From IMG/VR virus record IMGVR_UViG_3300048033_001554, positions 1-64,000 of that record: a DNA stretch of 64,000 bases. One strand, 5' to 3'. The number at the start of each line of letters is the position of its first letter. The stretch's first letter is position 1. Of this stretch, positions 10,201 through 20,071 are shown piece by piece. A program made the position numbers and the translations under genes. The notes under the pieces were generated by a model that was given only the letters and a program-made list of their open reading frames with translations, ran no database searches and had not been told where the DNA came from. This DNA is from a virus.

Positions 10201-13200
10201 TCTCCAGTAAGTCTAGCTTCAACATCAGCTCTAATGTATTTAATACCTTCGATTGTTTCAGCTAATTGCTCGTTAATTACAACATCTGTTCCAACTGTAC
10301 CTGCACGATAAGCTCTACCCGCATATTTACTTGGGTAATCAGAACCAGTTTGAATATCACGTTTAACTGCATCTAGGATGTAGCCAACGTCTCTTTCACA
10401 TTTGCCTTCGTCATAGACAAAGTACTTGTCATTAATAAATGCAACAACTTCATCTTGAATAAAGCCTTTGTTCATCTGTAATGATTTACGAGCAAATGTT
10501 CTGCTTGGTTCAATTGCAGGTTTTGTATCTGCATCAGCTGTTGGCAATGCTTCTGGGATTTGTTGGCCAACACTCTTATCAAGCGAACCTTCGTATCCTG
10601 GAACAACCAATCTATTATCAACTGTAGCTGAAACTGTATTGAATAGTGTCTTAGCTCTTAATGCTGTAGTAGCTGTTGCTGTGTTGCCAGAGGTGATCTG
10701 AGTAGTTGTGTTACCAGCGGTTGGTGTAACCGCAGTACCTTGAACAACGTCTTCAGCGACATCTGCTAAGTGTTCGAATGCCATTCTAGTTGGCTCTCGT
10801 TGCTCGTAAGGTAAGATATTAATTGCATTTTTGAAGTAGTATTGAGCAGCATTTGCTGTAGCAGCATCGCCACCATATTCCATATCTTCAGTGATTGCAT
10901 CAATAATTAAACCAGTATCTCTGTAGCAAAGTTCGGTATCGAATCCAAGACCATTGTATTCTTCACGAATAAAGTCAATGATTTCTGTTTGATACTTAAC
11001 TGTTTCACCAGCAACTCTTTCGTACATTTCATTAATTGCAGTATCGTAACCAGTACCAACAAGTGTTGGTTCTTTAATTTCAGGAATACCAGTTCCGTAT
11101 CCTGCATTAGTGAATGTTTCTGTAAAGTTATCTTCGAGTACAATATTACCAATTGCATTGAATAAGTCAACTGCTTCGCCAGCAACATTTGGTGCAACTG
11201 AAGGTCTAATCGCATTGGCTACTGCACTTACGAATGTATGTGGTTCAGTATATGTTCCAGCGTTACCAACTTGCATTGTGAATGTCGTTGCTGTTGTTGC
11301 ATCGATACGAATTGGAGTATTGAAGTATGGGTCAGTTGCTCTTGGGTGAGAAATCTGAGTAGCAGGTGAACCACATTCTAATGTGATACCACCTTCTTCA
11401 ATTACTACATAATCGCCAACTGCTAATGTATGAGAAGCAACTGTTACTGTCATTACACCGGTTACTGGGTTGTAAGCAACGTCGGTTGGTGTTAATGCAT
11501 TAGATGCAGCGTTGAAAGTTTGAGTAGTAACGGCTTGATCAGGATTCTGAATTTCTTCTTCTCTAACAATTTGACCAACCAACTCACCAATATGTTTGTA
11601 AGCTGCTGCTGTAATTGGTTTTTCAGCTTCAGCCAATACGCCTACCGCATTATCAAAGTAAAGTCTTGCATTTTTAAGAGTTGCGGCATTTGAACCATGC
11701 TGTACATCCCAAGAAATAGCATCGATAAAGTAACCTAAGTCTCTTTCGCAATCTGCTACGTTGTATGTAAATGATGGGTAGTTAGCTGCAATCCATGCTG
11801 TAACTTCATCTTGTAAGAATGCTTTGTTAGCTTGTAATGCTTGACGAGCTTGTAACGCATGAGCTGAAACATAAGATGTACCAAAAGTAATAGTATCTGC
11901 ACTTCCGACACCGTTATTCATAATATCAATGATTTCATCAAATGCAGCATCTGCTCTTGTTTCACCAGTACCAGAAGTAATACCTTGAATCTTACCTTTT
12001 AGCCATGTAATTGCACCAACTGTTTCAGTTAGCTCATTTGCAATTACTGATTCTGTAGATGGGTTACCTGAACGGTACGCCAAACCAGCAAATACTGAGT
12101 TGACGTTTGATCCAGTTGCCATGTCTCTACGAACTGCATCTAAGATAAGACCAGTGTCTCTTGCACAAAGTTTGTCATTATAAACGAAGTAGTTATCTTT
12201 AATCCAAGCATCTACTTCATCTTGTAAGAATGTTCTATTTTCTTGTAATTTGTCTGCCGCAATGCGACCTTCACGTGTCACACCTGCTGGAAGCTTGATC
12301 AATGATCCTTCTTCAGCACTTACAAATGTATGTGTTCCGGTATAACCACCAGCATCACCAGGATTAACTGTAATAGTTGTTGCATCAACTGCAGTAATTT
12401 CAAGTGGCATCATGTAATTTGGTTCACCAATTCTTGGAGAAGAAATTTCAGTAACTACACTTGTATCTGTGTTTGCACAACTAAATACAACACTGTTTGG
12501 TTTGAACTCGATATGATCGTCGGTAGTTAAACCGTGATTTGCGCCGAGTGTAACAACCATTTCGCCATTTGCAGGATTGTAAGTTGCAGTACTTGGAGTA
12601 TGGAAAGATTCAATTTTAGCAGGATCTGTCCAGTAAATTGCATTTGCATCAATACAATCAATATTAGCACTTACGAATGTATGAGCACCAGTGTAACCAT
12701 TAGCATTTGCAACGTTGACTGTAATAGAATCAGCAGTAACTGCAGTAATTCTTACAGGTTGTCTAAATGCAGGATCAGTTGCACGTGGGTGAGAAATATT
12801 GATTGGTGTTGGATCAACATCTGATGTTGGGCAAGATAGTGTAATTGAATTATCAGCAATTGAAATCCATTTACCAACTGGCAAGTTGTGTTGTCCAATG
12901 GTAAGAGTCATATCACCACTAATTGGATCATAATCCGCATTTGAAGGAGTAAACTTACCGTCGTAAATACCAGCATCTCTAATTGCATTAGCATTAGCAC
13001 TTACAAATGTATGAGCACCTGTGTAACCACCGGCATATCCAACATTAACTATAATTGTAGTAGCTGTTTTGCCGCTGATTGTTAATGGTGTGTTAAATGC
13101 AGGATCAGTTGCACGTGGGTGAGAAATCTCAACAGGATCGCCAGCACCATCTAAGCAAGAGAATGTCATGCTTTCTTGTTCAATAATAATAGTATCACCA

Positions 13201-16200
13201 AGTTGGAAATCATGAGAACCAATTGTTACTTCCATGATACCAGTATCTACATCGTATGTAGCATCAGTTGGTGTATACTTTTTGCTATTATTTCTTGCGA
13301 TGTTAATGATTTCGTTATAACCATCATCAACACGTTGGATTGCAATCGCATCAGTTACTGTGTTTGCAGTATCTTGTCTTAAGAAGTCAATCGCTCCAAT
13401 TGTTTCAGTTAACTGCTCACTTACAGCTACCTTAGCAATACCTTGACGATAAGCAATACCAGATTGGATTGAGTTAAAGTTTGTACCAGTTTGCATATCT
13501 CTAAGAACTGCTGGTACAATGTAATCTTTCATGTCACGCTGGCATTTTTTGCTATCGTAGAAGAACCACTCGTTATCAGCCCAATCCATCATGTAATCTT
13601 GGATGAATGATTTATTTGACTGAAGTTGTTTACGTGCATTTCTGTTGTTAGCTGGAATGTTTGCATCATCGCTAAATTCGATAGCTGATCCAAGTACAAT
13701 CACTGCATCATTTGCAACTGCTTTAAGTGTATGAACACCTTTATAACCAGTTGAACCAACATTAACAGTAATAGTAGTTGATGTTGATGATGTGATTGGC
13801 AACGCAGATTTAAATGCAGGATCTGATTTTCTTGGGTGCTTAAATTCTAGTACATTACCATCAGTATCACAAGTGAATGTGAATGCTTCTGGTGAAAGAA
13901 GAATATATCTGCCAGTTGTTAGGCCATGCTCACCCAATGTGATTACAAAATCACCAGTTGCTGGATCATATGTTGCTGCGGATGGTGTAAACTTATCACC
14001 TTCCATTTTAAGAATGTTAATGATTTCATTGAATTTTTCGTAAGCGTCAACTGCAAGAGCTGGTGACTCAGATTCAATAAGAGCATCTGTTGATTGACGT
14101 AATCTTTCGTAAGCTGCAATTGTTTCATTGCGCTGAGCACCAATTACGTTTTTAGCTGCTTTAAAGTAGTAAGCATTACCGGCTGTAACTGAGTTATAGT
14201 TTGTGCCAAGTAATGAGTCATATTTAACCGCTGGAAGAATAAAGTCTCTTACGTCACGTTTACACTTAGTGCTATCGTAAGCATAGAAATCTTCGTTATT
14301 GTCTAACCAGTCAATGAATTCTTCAATAATGAATTCACGGTTGTCTTGTACTAATTCACGAGCTGCTACGCCTGATCCGTTGCCGGTATCAGTGAAGATA
14401 ATATCAGATGCGAACTCTTCACCATTTTGAAGAACATTTAATGTTTCGCTAATTGATACATCAATACGATCTTTAACATCTTGCGTTGTATTTTGGAAAA
14501 TGTGATCCATTGACTCTTTAAGATGCTCAATAGAACCAACAGTTTCTGTAAGCTGTTCGTTAACAACTACGTATGAGATAGGTGAACGATATGTGATACC
14601 GTTTAAGCGACCCCAGTAGTTAGAATTTGTTGCTAAGTCATAACCAGTATTATCAACAATAATACCTGTATCACGGAAACACTTATCAGCATTGTAACCT
14701 TGATAACCCAATCCGCCTGATGTCGTGTTAGAAGTCAAGTAATCAATCATGCTATCGATGATTTCTTCTTTGTTATCTTCTATTACATCGGCAAACTCAG
14801 TGTTAGCAATTAGGTTTATGCCATTACCATCTTCATCACGAGAAGCTTCAGCTGGTTTAATAATAACTGTGTTACCACGTGCACGCATTGAGATGTCACC
14901 AAACTGTGAACCTGAGTTGTTCAATGTCATTTGGCCGCCGTCAAGTGCAAAGAAAGCTTGGCGAGTAAAGATTGAAAGTGAACCGATACCGTTAACACCA
15001 GCACCATTCTTAGCAACGTAACCTGTACCGTTTTGTGTACGAGGTGTGAAACCAAAACATAGTACGTAGGTATATAGTGAGTCAGTATCTAGTACCGCTC
15101 TGTCTGCTAATAGACAACCGCCGCCACGACCAACTAGTCTGTTAGGGAAGTCGTCGATACCAATTTTTTCTACTGTACCTGTACCGCCTCGTTGAGCATA
15201 TAAAATATCTCCAACTTCTACGTTACCTTTTAAGTTACGGATGTAAATCTGGCTATTTGAATCAATGTCATTGATGTAAGAGATATAACCTGATGCACCA
15301 GATGAGAATGTAACTTCGTCATCTACTTCAAACTGATTTTGTAAGCTGTGACCTGCTTCTAAATACAACTCTTGGCCAAGGTCAAGAATAGTGCCTTTTG
15401 AGTTAAATGGATTTAGCGGTGGTTCAACATCCAAACGATTGAAGTTAGAAAGCTGTGAGCTATCTCGAATGTATGGAGATCTTCTCATTAATGCACCTGG
15501 GCGATAAGCAATAGCAAAACCACCTTCAGGTTGGTCGAAGTTGTCGACTTCGAAGTTCATATATGAGAAACCTTGAACATAGCAACCAGAACCAACTAGG
15601 ATACCATTAGTTTTTTCCCAACCTGGTTTCTTTTGAATTACTGTAGCATACTGACCAGATGTAGATGTTAATGAACAATCATCTGGCAAAGGAACAGGTT
15701 CATCCACGTAGTAAGTACCAGGACCACACGAAATGTGAATTGCGTTATTAATATCATTTCTGTCGTATTTGCCACCAGCTTTTTCTAAAGCAATTTCGCC
15801 TGCTCGTTTTAGAGTACGAACCGGTCTTAAAATAGTACCATCATAGTTGTCATTACCGTCAGAAGCAACGTGAACTTTTAGCGCTTTTTCAGTTGTACGA
15901 GATACTTCATCATACAACTGACGATATGTCATTCTTTGAGTTTCGCCGGTTTTCTCGTTCTTTAAAGCAAAGTATGAGTCTTCATCAATTGGAGCCTCAA
16001 ATACTTTCTTAAGATCCATGTCAAAGTCAACGAGAGAAGAACCATCTATCGTTGAATTAGCAATTGCTACTTCGCTTAGATCAGAATTTTTAATAGAAGA
16101 TCTGTCTTGGATTAATCCTTCAGAAGATGAAGAACCAATTTGCATGTTTTGAGCAACAACGCCATCCATTGTACCAGTAAATGACGCATTAGCAATTTCA

Positions 16201-17093
16201 GCAGTGTTAAGAACTGAGTTGCTAAATACGTTATTATTACCAGTGCCATCTGAGAAATCAGAGTTTGTAATAAGGATATTGTTTGCCGTGCCGTCATTGA
16301 ATACGGAATTCGTAATTACAATGTTATTAGCATTTGTATCGAAAATATCTGAGTTACTAACTACGGTATTCCAAATTTGCCCGTTAGCAAATCTAGAATT
16401 TGTAATTGTAACGTTATCTAAATCGGTATCTCGTATGTCGCCATTCGCAAAACTAGAATCTGTGATTCCTACATTTGAAACAGAAGAATCTGCGATGCTA
16501 CCGTTTGCAAATATTGTTGAATCAATCTCAGAGTTAGAAATAAACGCATCTTCAAGGATGAGCTCATCAATCTCGATGTTTGTTAAGATAAGACCGTTTG
16601 CCGTACCTTGATCGATTGTAACGTTATTATAGAATGAATCATCAATTGTAGAGTTGGTAAAGATATTGTTATTACCAGTTGAGTTATCAAGCGCTCCAAA
16701 GTCTACAATTGTATTTGTAAATACGTTATTATTACCAGTACCATCTGAGAAATCTGATGTTACGATTTCAGAGTTTGACATTTCAATGTCAACTGCAACA
16801 ACGCGAGTAGCAGTACCACCAGAGATATTAGAATCGTTGATGTCACCGTTGTTAAATTCGTTGTTATCCATAATGTTATTATCGATCTGAGATCGAGTTA
16901 TGGTAACGTTTGTAATAGTACCGCCAGTAATCGTTATTCTATCAAAGATTTCATATTGTAGTGCTTGAACTAACTCTTTTCTGGTGATGTTTTTAGTACC
17001 GTCATCACCTTGAATAAGGTTAACGATTACAAACAGGTCCTCTGATCTGGTATTACTTCCTTTAATTGGACCTAATTCTGAAATCTTTGACAT
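7275..17093 (-). CDS. Giant virion structural protein with beta-helix and two interleaved repeat families (3272 aa)
   Basis: The largest gene in the window. Residues about 50-340 are pentapeptide-like repeats (SNSDIF, ITNSVF, FANGDI). Residues about 400-700 look like a pectate-lyase-type right-handed beta-helix (VASDGNDNYDGTILRPVRTL, then CGPGTYYVDEPV). From about residue 805 to 3020 two repeat families alternate. One is helical with a C-x-RD-x-G...DA...D...G motif, 11 copies plus a degenerate twelfth. The other is beta-rich (FTPS..YDP..G.M.V..G.H then SHPRATDPAFN), five copies. No enzyme active site is evident. It has a late promoter at 17122-17129 and is coupled to the 143-residue gene. Likely a tail or baseplate appendage; receptor contact is inferred only. 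Confidence 0.88.
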   Translation of the reverse strand: MSKISELGPIKGSNTRSEDLFVIVNLIQGDDGTKNITRKELVQALQYEIFDRITITGGTITNVTITRSQIDNNIMDNNEFNNGDINDSNISGGTATRVVAVDIEMSNSEIVTSDFSDGTGNNNVFTNTIVDFGALDNSTGNNNIFTNSTIDDSFYNNVTIDQGTANGLILTNIEIDELILEDAFISNSEIDSTIFANGSIADSSVSNVGITDSSFANGDIRDTDLDNVTITNSRFANGQIWNTVVSNSDIFDTNANNIVITNSVFNDGTANNILITNSDFSDGTGNNNVFSNSVLNTAEIANASFTGTMDGVVAQNMQIGSSSSEGLIQDRSSIKNSDLSEVAIANSTIDGSSLVDFDMDLKKVFEAPIDEDSYFALKNEKTGETQRMTYRQLYDEVSRTTEKALKVHVASDGNDNYDGTILRPVRTLKRAGEIALEKAGGKYDRNDINNAIHISCGPGTYYVDEPVPLPDDCSLTSTSGQYATVIQKKPGWEKTNGILVGSGCYVQGFSYMNFEVDNFDQPEGGFAIAYRPGALMRRSPYIRDSSQLSNFNRLDVEPPLNPFNSKGTILDLGQELYLEAGHSLQNQFEVDDEVTFSSGASGYISYINDIDSNSQIYIRNLKGNVEVGDILYAQRGGTGTVEKIGIDDFPNRLVGRGGGCLLADRAVLDTDSLYTYVLCFGFTPRTQNGTGYVAKNGAGVNGIGSLSIFTRQAFFALDGGQMTLNNSGSQFGDISMRARGNTVIIKPAEASRDEDGNGINLIANTEFADVIEDNKEEIIDSMIDYLTSNTTSGGLGYQGYNADKCFRDTGIIVDNTGYDLATNSNYWGRLNGITYRSPISYVVVNEQLTETVGSIEHLKESMDHIFQNTTQDVKDRIDVSISETLNVLQNGEEFASDIIFTDTGNGSGVAARELVQDNREFIIEEFIDWLDNNEDFYAYDSTKCKRDVRDFILPAVKYDSLLGTNYNSVTAGNAYYFKAAKNVIGAQRNETIAAYERLRQSTDALIESESPALAVDAYEKFNEIINILKMEGDKFTPSAATYDPATGDFVITLGEHGLTTGRYILLSPEAFTFTCDTDGNVLEFKHPRKSDPAFKSALPITSSTSTTITVNVGSTGYKGVHTLKAVANDAVIVLGSAIEFSDDANIPANNRNARKQLQSNKSFIQDYMMDWADNEWFFYDSKKCQRDMKDYIVPAVLRDMQTGTNFNSIQSGIAYRQGIAKVAVSEQLTETIGAIDFLRQDTANTVTDAIAIQRVDDGYNEIINIARNNSKKYTPTDATYDVDTGIMEVTIGSHDFQLGDTIIIEQESMTFSCLDGAGDPVEISHPRATDPAFNTPLTISGKTATTIIVNVGYAGGYTGAHTFVSANANAIRDAGIYDGKFTPSNADYDPISGDMTLTIGQHNLPVGKWISIADNSITLSCPTSDVDPTPINISHPRATDPAFRQPVRITAVTADSITVNVANANGYTGAHTFVSANIDCIDANAIYWTDPAKIESFHTPSTATYNPANGEMVVTLGANHGLTTDDHIEFKPNSVVFSCANTDTSVVTEISSPRIGEPNYMMPLEITAVDATTITVNPGDAGGYTGTHTFVSAEEGSLIKLPAGVTREGRIAADKLQENRTFLQDEVDAWIKDNYFVYNDKLCARDTGLILDAVRRDMATGSNVNSVFAGLAYRSGNPSTESVIANELTETVGAITWLKGKIQGITSGTGETRADAAFDEIIDIMNNGVGSADTITFGTSYVSAHALQARQALQANKAFLQDEVTAWIAANYPSFTYNVADCERDLGYFIDAISWDVQHGSNAATLKNARLYFDNAVGVLAEAEKPITAAAYKHIGELVGQIVREEEIQNPDQAVTTQTFNAASNALTPTDVAYNPVTGVMTVTVASHTLAVGDYVVIEEGGITLECGSPATQISHPRATDPYFNTPIRIDATTATTFTMQVGNAGTYTEPHTFVSAVANAIRPSVAPNVAGEAVDLFNAIGNIVLEDNFTETFTNAGYGTGIPEIKEPTLVGTGYDTAINEMYERVAGETVKYQTEIIDFIREEYNGLGFDTELCYRDTGLIIDAITEDMEYGGDAATANAAQYYFKNAINILPYEQREPTRMAFEHLADVAEDVVQGTAVTPTAGNTTTQITSGNTATATTALRAKTLFNTVSATVDNRLVVPGYEGSLDKSVGQQIPEALPTADADTKPAIEPSRTFARKSLQMNKGFIQDEVVAFINDKYFVYDEGKCERDVGYILDAVKRDIQTGSDYPSKYAGRAYRAGTVGTDVVINEQLAETIEGIKYIRADVEARLTGDAKTRAIGAFDNIINVMKNGTTGLTYASFGTANVGNSDNAATDGLQLNRAFLAGEGRAYFQLYYPTLWGSLTAAQRDKCERDIGFLVDAASYDIRHGSNVAMRDVARLYFEEGNSVLPADQRTETAAVFSHVATIAERVVLKQVVTPTAGNTQTQTVVGFGNVVAATGQEVQDLINIVTTIITENSLINMPAAQEANTSDPAATGYDYETDVAIVEGRKATLAAGINKYLQDKFDYLEYNSVKCRRDVGYMVDAISHDIQYGGNAAMWNSAQIYFVNMTNLLPLDQRDATREAFTRMSEVIHDVIRNEAVTASPANSSVQDMSNLTARRAIAMEAKELGMMVANIADDNNPDNLPSRVEPHTAWMPAMVKDQKDLVDNELETLVTNMINFISSEYKGISYPKEKCRRDVGIIVDALSHDVQYETNYATRLCANMYFDNATSVLPFDQRTQTADFYVTMANLVDNVVQELAVGQDSSGTPATSVEGEWVADMVRVIEEAIRRDSLDAMPALIEPNTSWVAADKLAAAEEIDSNLNDLADDVTDFIADNFTIVDYSKAKCRRDSGYILDAMSWDLNYGGNLASRWNADFYFWNNELRIPENTREATAQSYRKLGDIVSKVVAGKYPGQAMRPEVGAEEQVTQAYDLGLIFYNALFFNSPKYLGPTIEPDFAWEETQKFKFAKDILDNNRTKLQREVQRFITSEYKFIDLPKTYRDAGNLLKILANDFRFIDPALGFEGSDKATRSFVGALFNIDAQHVFPVFNPPAAFANWRNLKFKGTVANGTDRDALEGMKRWDAYIIPTNNSGNRYEGEIWYWTGAAWASAGNNNTDLLDSFVGAWEHMRDYINNNVAVTIPQRTMITELIDNVLIDSVIRPNFLVFGSLVESIAHQFNGASAGVNRNALPLNFRNVGAAIGANASVLSENGGRIRWSGSDELNNQYFARGLRINGRTGRIEGRPFTSSVRKLARRASNSRASL
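8040..14690. repeat. DNA span of the helical and beta repeats in the giant protein
   Basis: Encodes the repeated C-x-RD modules and the five beta modules. Repeats are diverged at DNA level but recognisable at protein level, for example YNSVKCRRDVGYMVDA, YDEGKCERDVGYILDA and YSKAKCRRDSGYILDA. This points to old tandem duplication within one gene. Confidence 0.8.
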
Positions 17094-17121
17094 TCTAAGA
17101 TACCCTTGTATGTTTTTCTAT

Positions 17122-17129
17122 TATTTATA
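17122..17129 (-). promoter_or_regulatory. T4-type late promoter for the giant protein
   Basis: TATAAATA on the minus strand in an intergenic gap, about 29 bases upstream of the ATG at 17093, in the context TTATAAATAATAG shared with other late promoters here. Confidence 0.75.
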
Positions 17130-17133
17130 ATAT

Positions 17134-17751
17134 CTAGAAGAAGCGGTTTGGATCTACTAGAAAATAACCTTGATCTTTTTTATTTTTTGATGCTATGTTA
17201 TATTTAAAACCTGCGTTTTTAACTGCGCCAAAAAGTTCTTTTGATCCACCCCATATTTCATAGTTTTCTGGATCAGCGATTGATTCACCGTCATGATTGA
17301 TTTTATTGTTATTAGAATCATAGTAGTCAATATCTAAAGAACGAGTTTCTAAATTTGCGTTGTAATCTTTTTTACCTAAAACTTCGCCGTTTTTATTAAG
17401 GTAATAACCAACGCCATATAGAAAGCTTGTTTCGTTTATATTTCTACGACTACTTTTATCACTTACATATATTCTTAAATAATCTTGGTTTTCTTCTGTT
17501 AAATCTAAACCGATCAGTCCGACCGTGTTTTCATTATCATCTGCTGTTAAATACAAATGTTTAGGTATTTCAAATCCAGCTAGCTGATCAATAATTTTTT
17601 GTTCTTCAATAGAATGATTATGTAAAACTATAGTAACAGTATGCACATTTTCTCTTCTACAAAAAACAAATGCGTATACTTTTTCTATATTAATTATATC
17701 TAAAGCTTTGTCTAAGCTTTTATAATATCCTTTAAATACATCTGAATTCAT
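17134..17751 (-). CDS. Uncharacterised late-region protein (205 aa)
   Basis: Not recognised. 205 residues, soluble, mixed alpha/beta, with one Cys (FVFCRREN) and no clear catalytic pattern. The start at 17751 has GGAG eight bases upstream. It stands between the glycine-rich protein and the promoter of the giant protein on the same strand, so it is probably expressed late. It could be a fibre assembly factor or a virion protein; nothing in the sequence decides. Confidence 0.65.
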   Translation of the reverse strand: MNSDVFKGYYKSLDKALDIINIEKVYAFVFCRRENVHTVTIVLHNHSIEEQKIIDQLAGFEIPKHLYLTADDNENTVGLIGLDLTEENQDYLRIYVSDKSSRRNINETSFLYGVGYYLNKNGEVLGKKDYNANLETRSLDIDYYDSNNNKINHDGESIADPENYEIWGGSKELFGAVKNAGFKYNIASKNKKDQGYFLVDPNRFF

Positions 17752-17769
17752 TACAACGAGCTCCTTAAA

Positions 17770-18693
17770 TTATACACTAAAAGTATCTACTTGTCCGCCA
17801 CGAGTAATTCTAAATCCAAAAAATCTATTTCCAGTATAATCGAGGGCAGCCGGTGCAGTAATTTCTGGTGGTTTAAATGTAAAAGTACCAGTGTCAGTAT
17901 CAACTGTAAATTCTAAGTAACCTGGCATTCCACGTCCACCTCTATGGTTACCCGCACTTGAAGAAGCACCGCCCCCGCCAATTACTACTACATATTCTAC
18001 TTCTACATCTATATCTATAGTGCCTGTGGTTTTAACGCCAGCCAAGCCCCCATCGCCACCGGCGCCAGCATCATCGCCACCGCCTTCTGGAATAATGATA
18101 AAATAATCATCGCCTTTACCACCATCGCCGCCACCGCCGCCGCCGCCAACTCCCCATCTACCCCATACAGGTTGAGGTGCTGCGTTGTTAAGAGAGCCAC
18201 CATTACCGCCTGCACCAAAATCAGTACCTCCACCTGTAAGGCCGGGTTCACCCAGTTTATGTCCACCGTTTTCTCCTCCTGAACCTCCACTTGCAAGAGC
18301 TTTACTAGAAGATCCACCAGTGGTTGCTGCTAAAAAGTCAGCAGGTGCGGGAGTACTAGCTAGAGAATCGTAAGTAGATTTAAGCATGATTCCGGTAATT
18401 TTACCAGCACCAGCAAATGATCCAGAGTTCAATCCTCCGTTTTCATATCCTGATCCTCCAGCTCCACCACCACCATAAGCAGTGAAAGAAAGAGTAATGA
18501 TTTTGCTTGCGCCATAAAAATCGTCAAAGGCAATAGGATCACCAGAACCAACTGCTGCAATATTACTGTTTACATTCTTATTTGGCACATAGCTTCCACC
18601 TCGGTAGTAGTCGGCTATTGAATACGGCTTTACACCGCCAAATTCATCGACGATGTCTTGTAATGATATAGGCCCAGAAGTTTTTATAGGCAT
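17770..18693 (-). CDS. Glycine-rich tail adhesin candidate (307 aa)
   Basis: The first 85 residues hold the phage-tail motif TSGPISLQDI...YYRGGSYVP...FDDFYGA. They are followed by glycine-rich stretches (YGGGGAGGSG, GVGGGGGGGDGG, GGGDDAGAGGDGG) up to about residue 240 and then a short beta region. Alternating Gly-rich segments of this kind form polyglycine-II bundles in gp38-type adhesins at the fibre tips of some T-even phages. The similarity here is of composition, not of alignable sequence. The start has AGGTAAG upstream. It lies 3 bases after the S74 fibre gene, as expected for a fibre-tip or receptor-binding partner. Confidence 0.72.
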   Translation of the reverse strand: MPIKTSGPISLQDIVDEFGGVKPYSIADYYRGGSYVPNKNVNSNIAAVGSGDPIAFDDFYGASKIITLSFTAYGGGGAGGSGYENGGLNSGSFAGAGKITGIMLKSTYDSLASTPAPADFLAATTGGSSSKALASGGSGGENGGHKLGEPGLTGGGTDFGAGGNGGSLNNAAPQPVWGRWGVGGGGGGGDGGKGDDYFIIIPEGGGDDAGAGGDGGLAGVKTTGTIDIDVEVEYVVVIGGGGASSSAGNHRGGRGMPGYLEFTVDTDTGTFTFKPPEITAPAALDYTGNRFFGFRITRGGQVDTFSV

Positions 18694-18696
18694 AAG

Positions 18697-19878
18697 TTAC
18701 TTACCTACTTTTTCTTGAAGTTCCTTGATGGCTTCAATGAGTAAACCTATTACGTTGCCATGTCGGACTGCAAATACTGTTTCTTTTGTTTTTGGATCTT
18801 GAGTTTCGTAAACCGCTTCAGGTAAAACTTTTTGTAACTCTTGAGCCATAACACCAGTCATTGGAGTTTCATCACCCTTGTAATTAAAGGTGTAACCACC
18901 AAGCTGAGAAATTTTATCTAGCGCGTTTGTAATTGGATTGATATTTTCTTTTGTTGTAATATCTGAAACAGTTCCATATGCGGTAATATTTCCAGAAGCT
19001 GTAACTGAAGCAAACTGTACGTTTGAAGTTATGTTTACTGCTTGGCCAATACCAATTACAGTTTTAGTAGAATCATTAGGATCGATCGTTATTCCAACAC
19101 CAGTGCCTTGTGTAAGCGTCTCGCGTACTCTAAGTCTTGTAAAATAAAGATTAGTGCCTTCGGTAAGATTAGTTGTTTTGTGGTTGGTTAAAGAACTAAC
19201 TGTACCATTCACGTTACCGGTAAATGTTGCAGGAACATTTGCAGCTGGGCCACCGTTTTCAAATATTTTGTTTCCGGCTGGATGGTAAATATCTCCAGTG
19301 AATTGGCCACGAATATTATTACTTGTAAGTGATTGTATTGTTGCGTTGTTTGCTGTTAAGCTTTGTGCCACTGTTAAGTTGTCAACTGCAATATCACCGC
19401 CTGCTACAGAAATACCAGTTTCAGCAACAATACTGTCTACTGTAAGAACGCCAGATGGTGATAATTTAAATAAGTCAGCTCCATTATAACCCATAACAAA
19501 GTCTTGGTCGCTAACATTATTAATGCCGGTATCCCAAGAATTAGTACCTTCAGTAAATCTTGTCTTAGCTCCAGATCCACCGAAATTAAAGGTTGCTACA
19601 ATTTCACTTGCAGCTCCAGTGATTTCAATTGGAGATCCAAAATCAATGGATCCACCCGGAGTAGTAGCAATAAACTCGTCAGCATGCAAAGAAGGATAAG
19701 CTACAATTGTATTAGCTCCAAACTCGCCAATTAAATTTGCATCGCCTGAAGTTGAATCGCCAGAAACAGAAGCAGTGATTGCGGAGTCTCTAAATATGTT
19801 AACCATTTCATTGGTCTTATCAAGCCAATTTTGAAATGTTTGCGTTGTTGTAACGTTTTGTATATTAGGCTTTGACAT
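18697..19878 (-). CDS. Tail fibre with C-terminal S74 chaperone (393 aa)
   Basis: 393 residues. The N-terminal part is a helix (TFQNWLDKTNEMVNIFRDSA) likely used for attachment, the middle is beta-rich fibre shaft, and the last 90 residues are a peptidase S74 chaperone. There SDITTKENIN contains Ser305 and Lys310 in the S-x4-K dyad, followed by GVMAQELQKVLPEAV and a terminal coiled coil. S74 domains fold the trimer and self-cleave. Its C-terminus resembles that of the collagen-like fibre (same LPE, GNVIGLL and EAIKEL signature), which points to a shared module. The start overlaps the end of the 68-residue gene by 14 bases. Confidence 0.88.
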   Translation of the reverse strand: MSKPNIQNVTTTQTFQNWLDKTNEMVNIFRDSAITASVSGDSTSGDANLIGEFGANTIVAYPSLHADEFIATTPGGSIDFGSPIEITGAASEIVATFNFGGSGAKTRFTEGTNSWDTGINNVSDQDFVMGYNGADLFKLSPSGVLTVDSIVAETGISVAGGDIAVDNLTVAQSLTANNATIQSLTSNNIRGQFTGDIYHPAGNKIFENGGPAANVPATFTGNVNGTVSSLTNHKTTNLTEGTNLYFTRLRVRETLTQGTGVGITIDPNDSTKTVIGIGQAVNITSNVQFASVTASGNITAYGTVSDITTKENINPITNALDKISQLGGYTFNYKGDETPMTGVMAQELQKVLPEAVYETQDPKTKETVFAVRHGNVIGLLIEAIKELQEKVGK

Positions 19879-20071
19879 CTATTTGCTTCTCTATTTTTTC
19901 TAATCTTGAATTAACATTTTCTAAACATTGTTTAGCACTTGAGAGTTCTTTGGTTAATTGAGCTATTTTACGATGTAAAGCTCTTTCTTGTTTATATTTA
20001 TTCAAAGCGACAACGTCGGTACTAATGACCGCGCTGCTATTTTCGTCTCTTGCTAAACCTTGATTAATCAT
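19865..20071 (-). CDS. Small coiled-coil protein (68 aa)
   Basis: 68 residues with a heptad-like C-terminal half (LHRKIAQLTKELSSAKQCLE). ATG at 20071 overlaps the TGA of the DUF4815 gene as ATGA, and the 3' end overlaps the fibre gene, so it is coupled on both sides. It may be a small fibre-attachment or assembly helper. Function unknown. Confidence 0.65.
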   Translation of the reverse strand: MINQGLARDENSSAVISTDVVALNKYKQERALHRKIAQLTKELSSAKQCLENVNSRLEKIEKQIDVKA

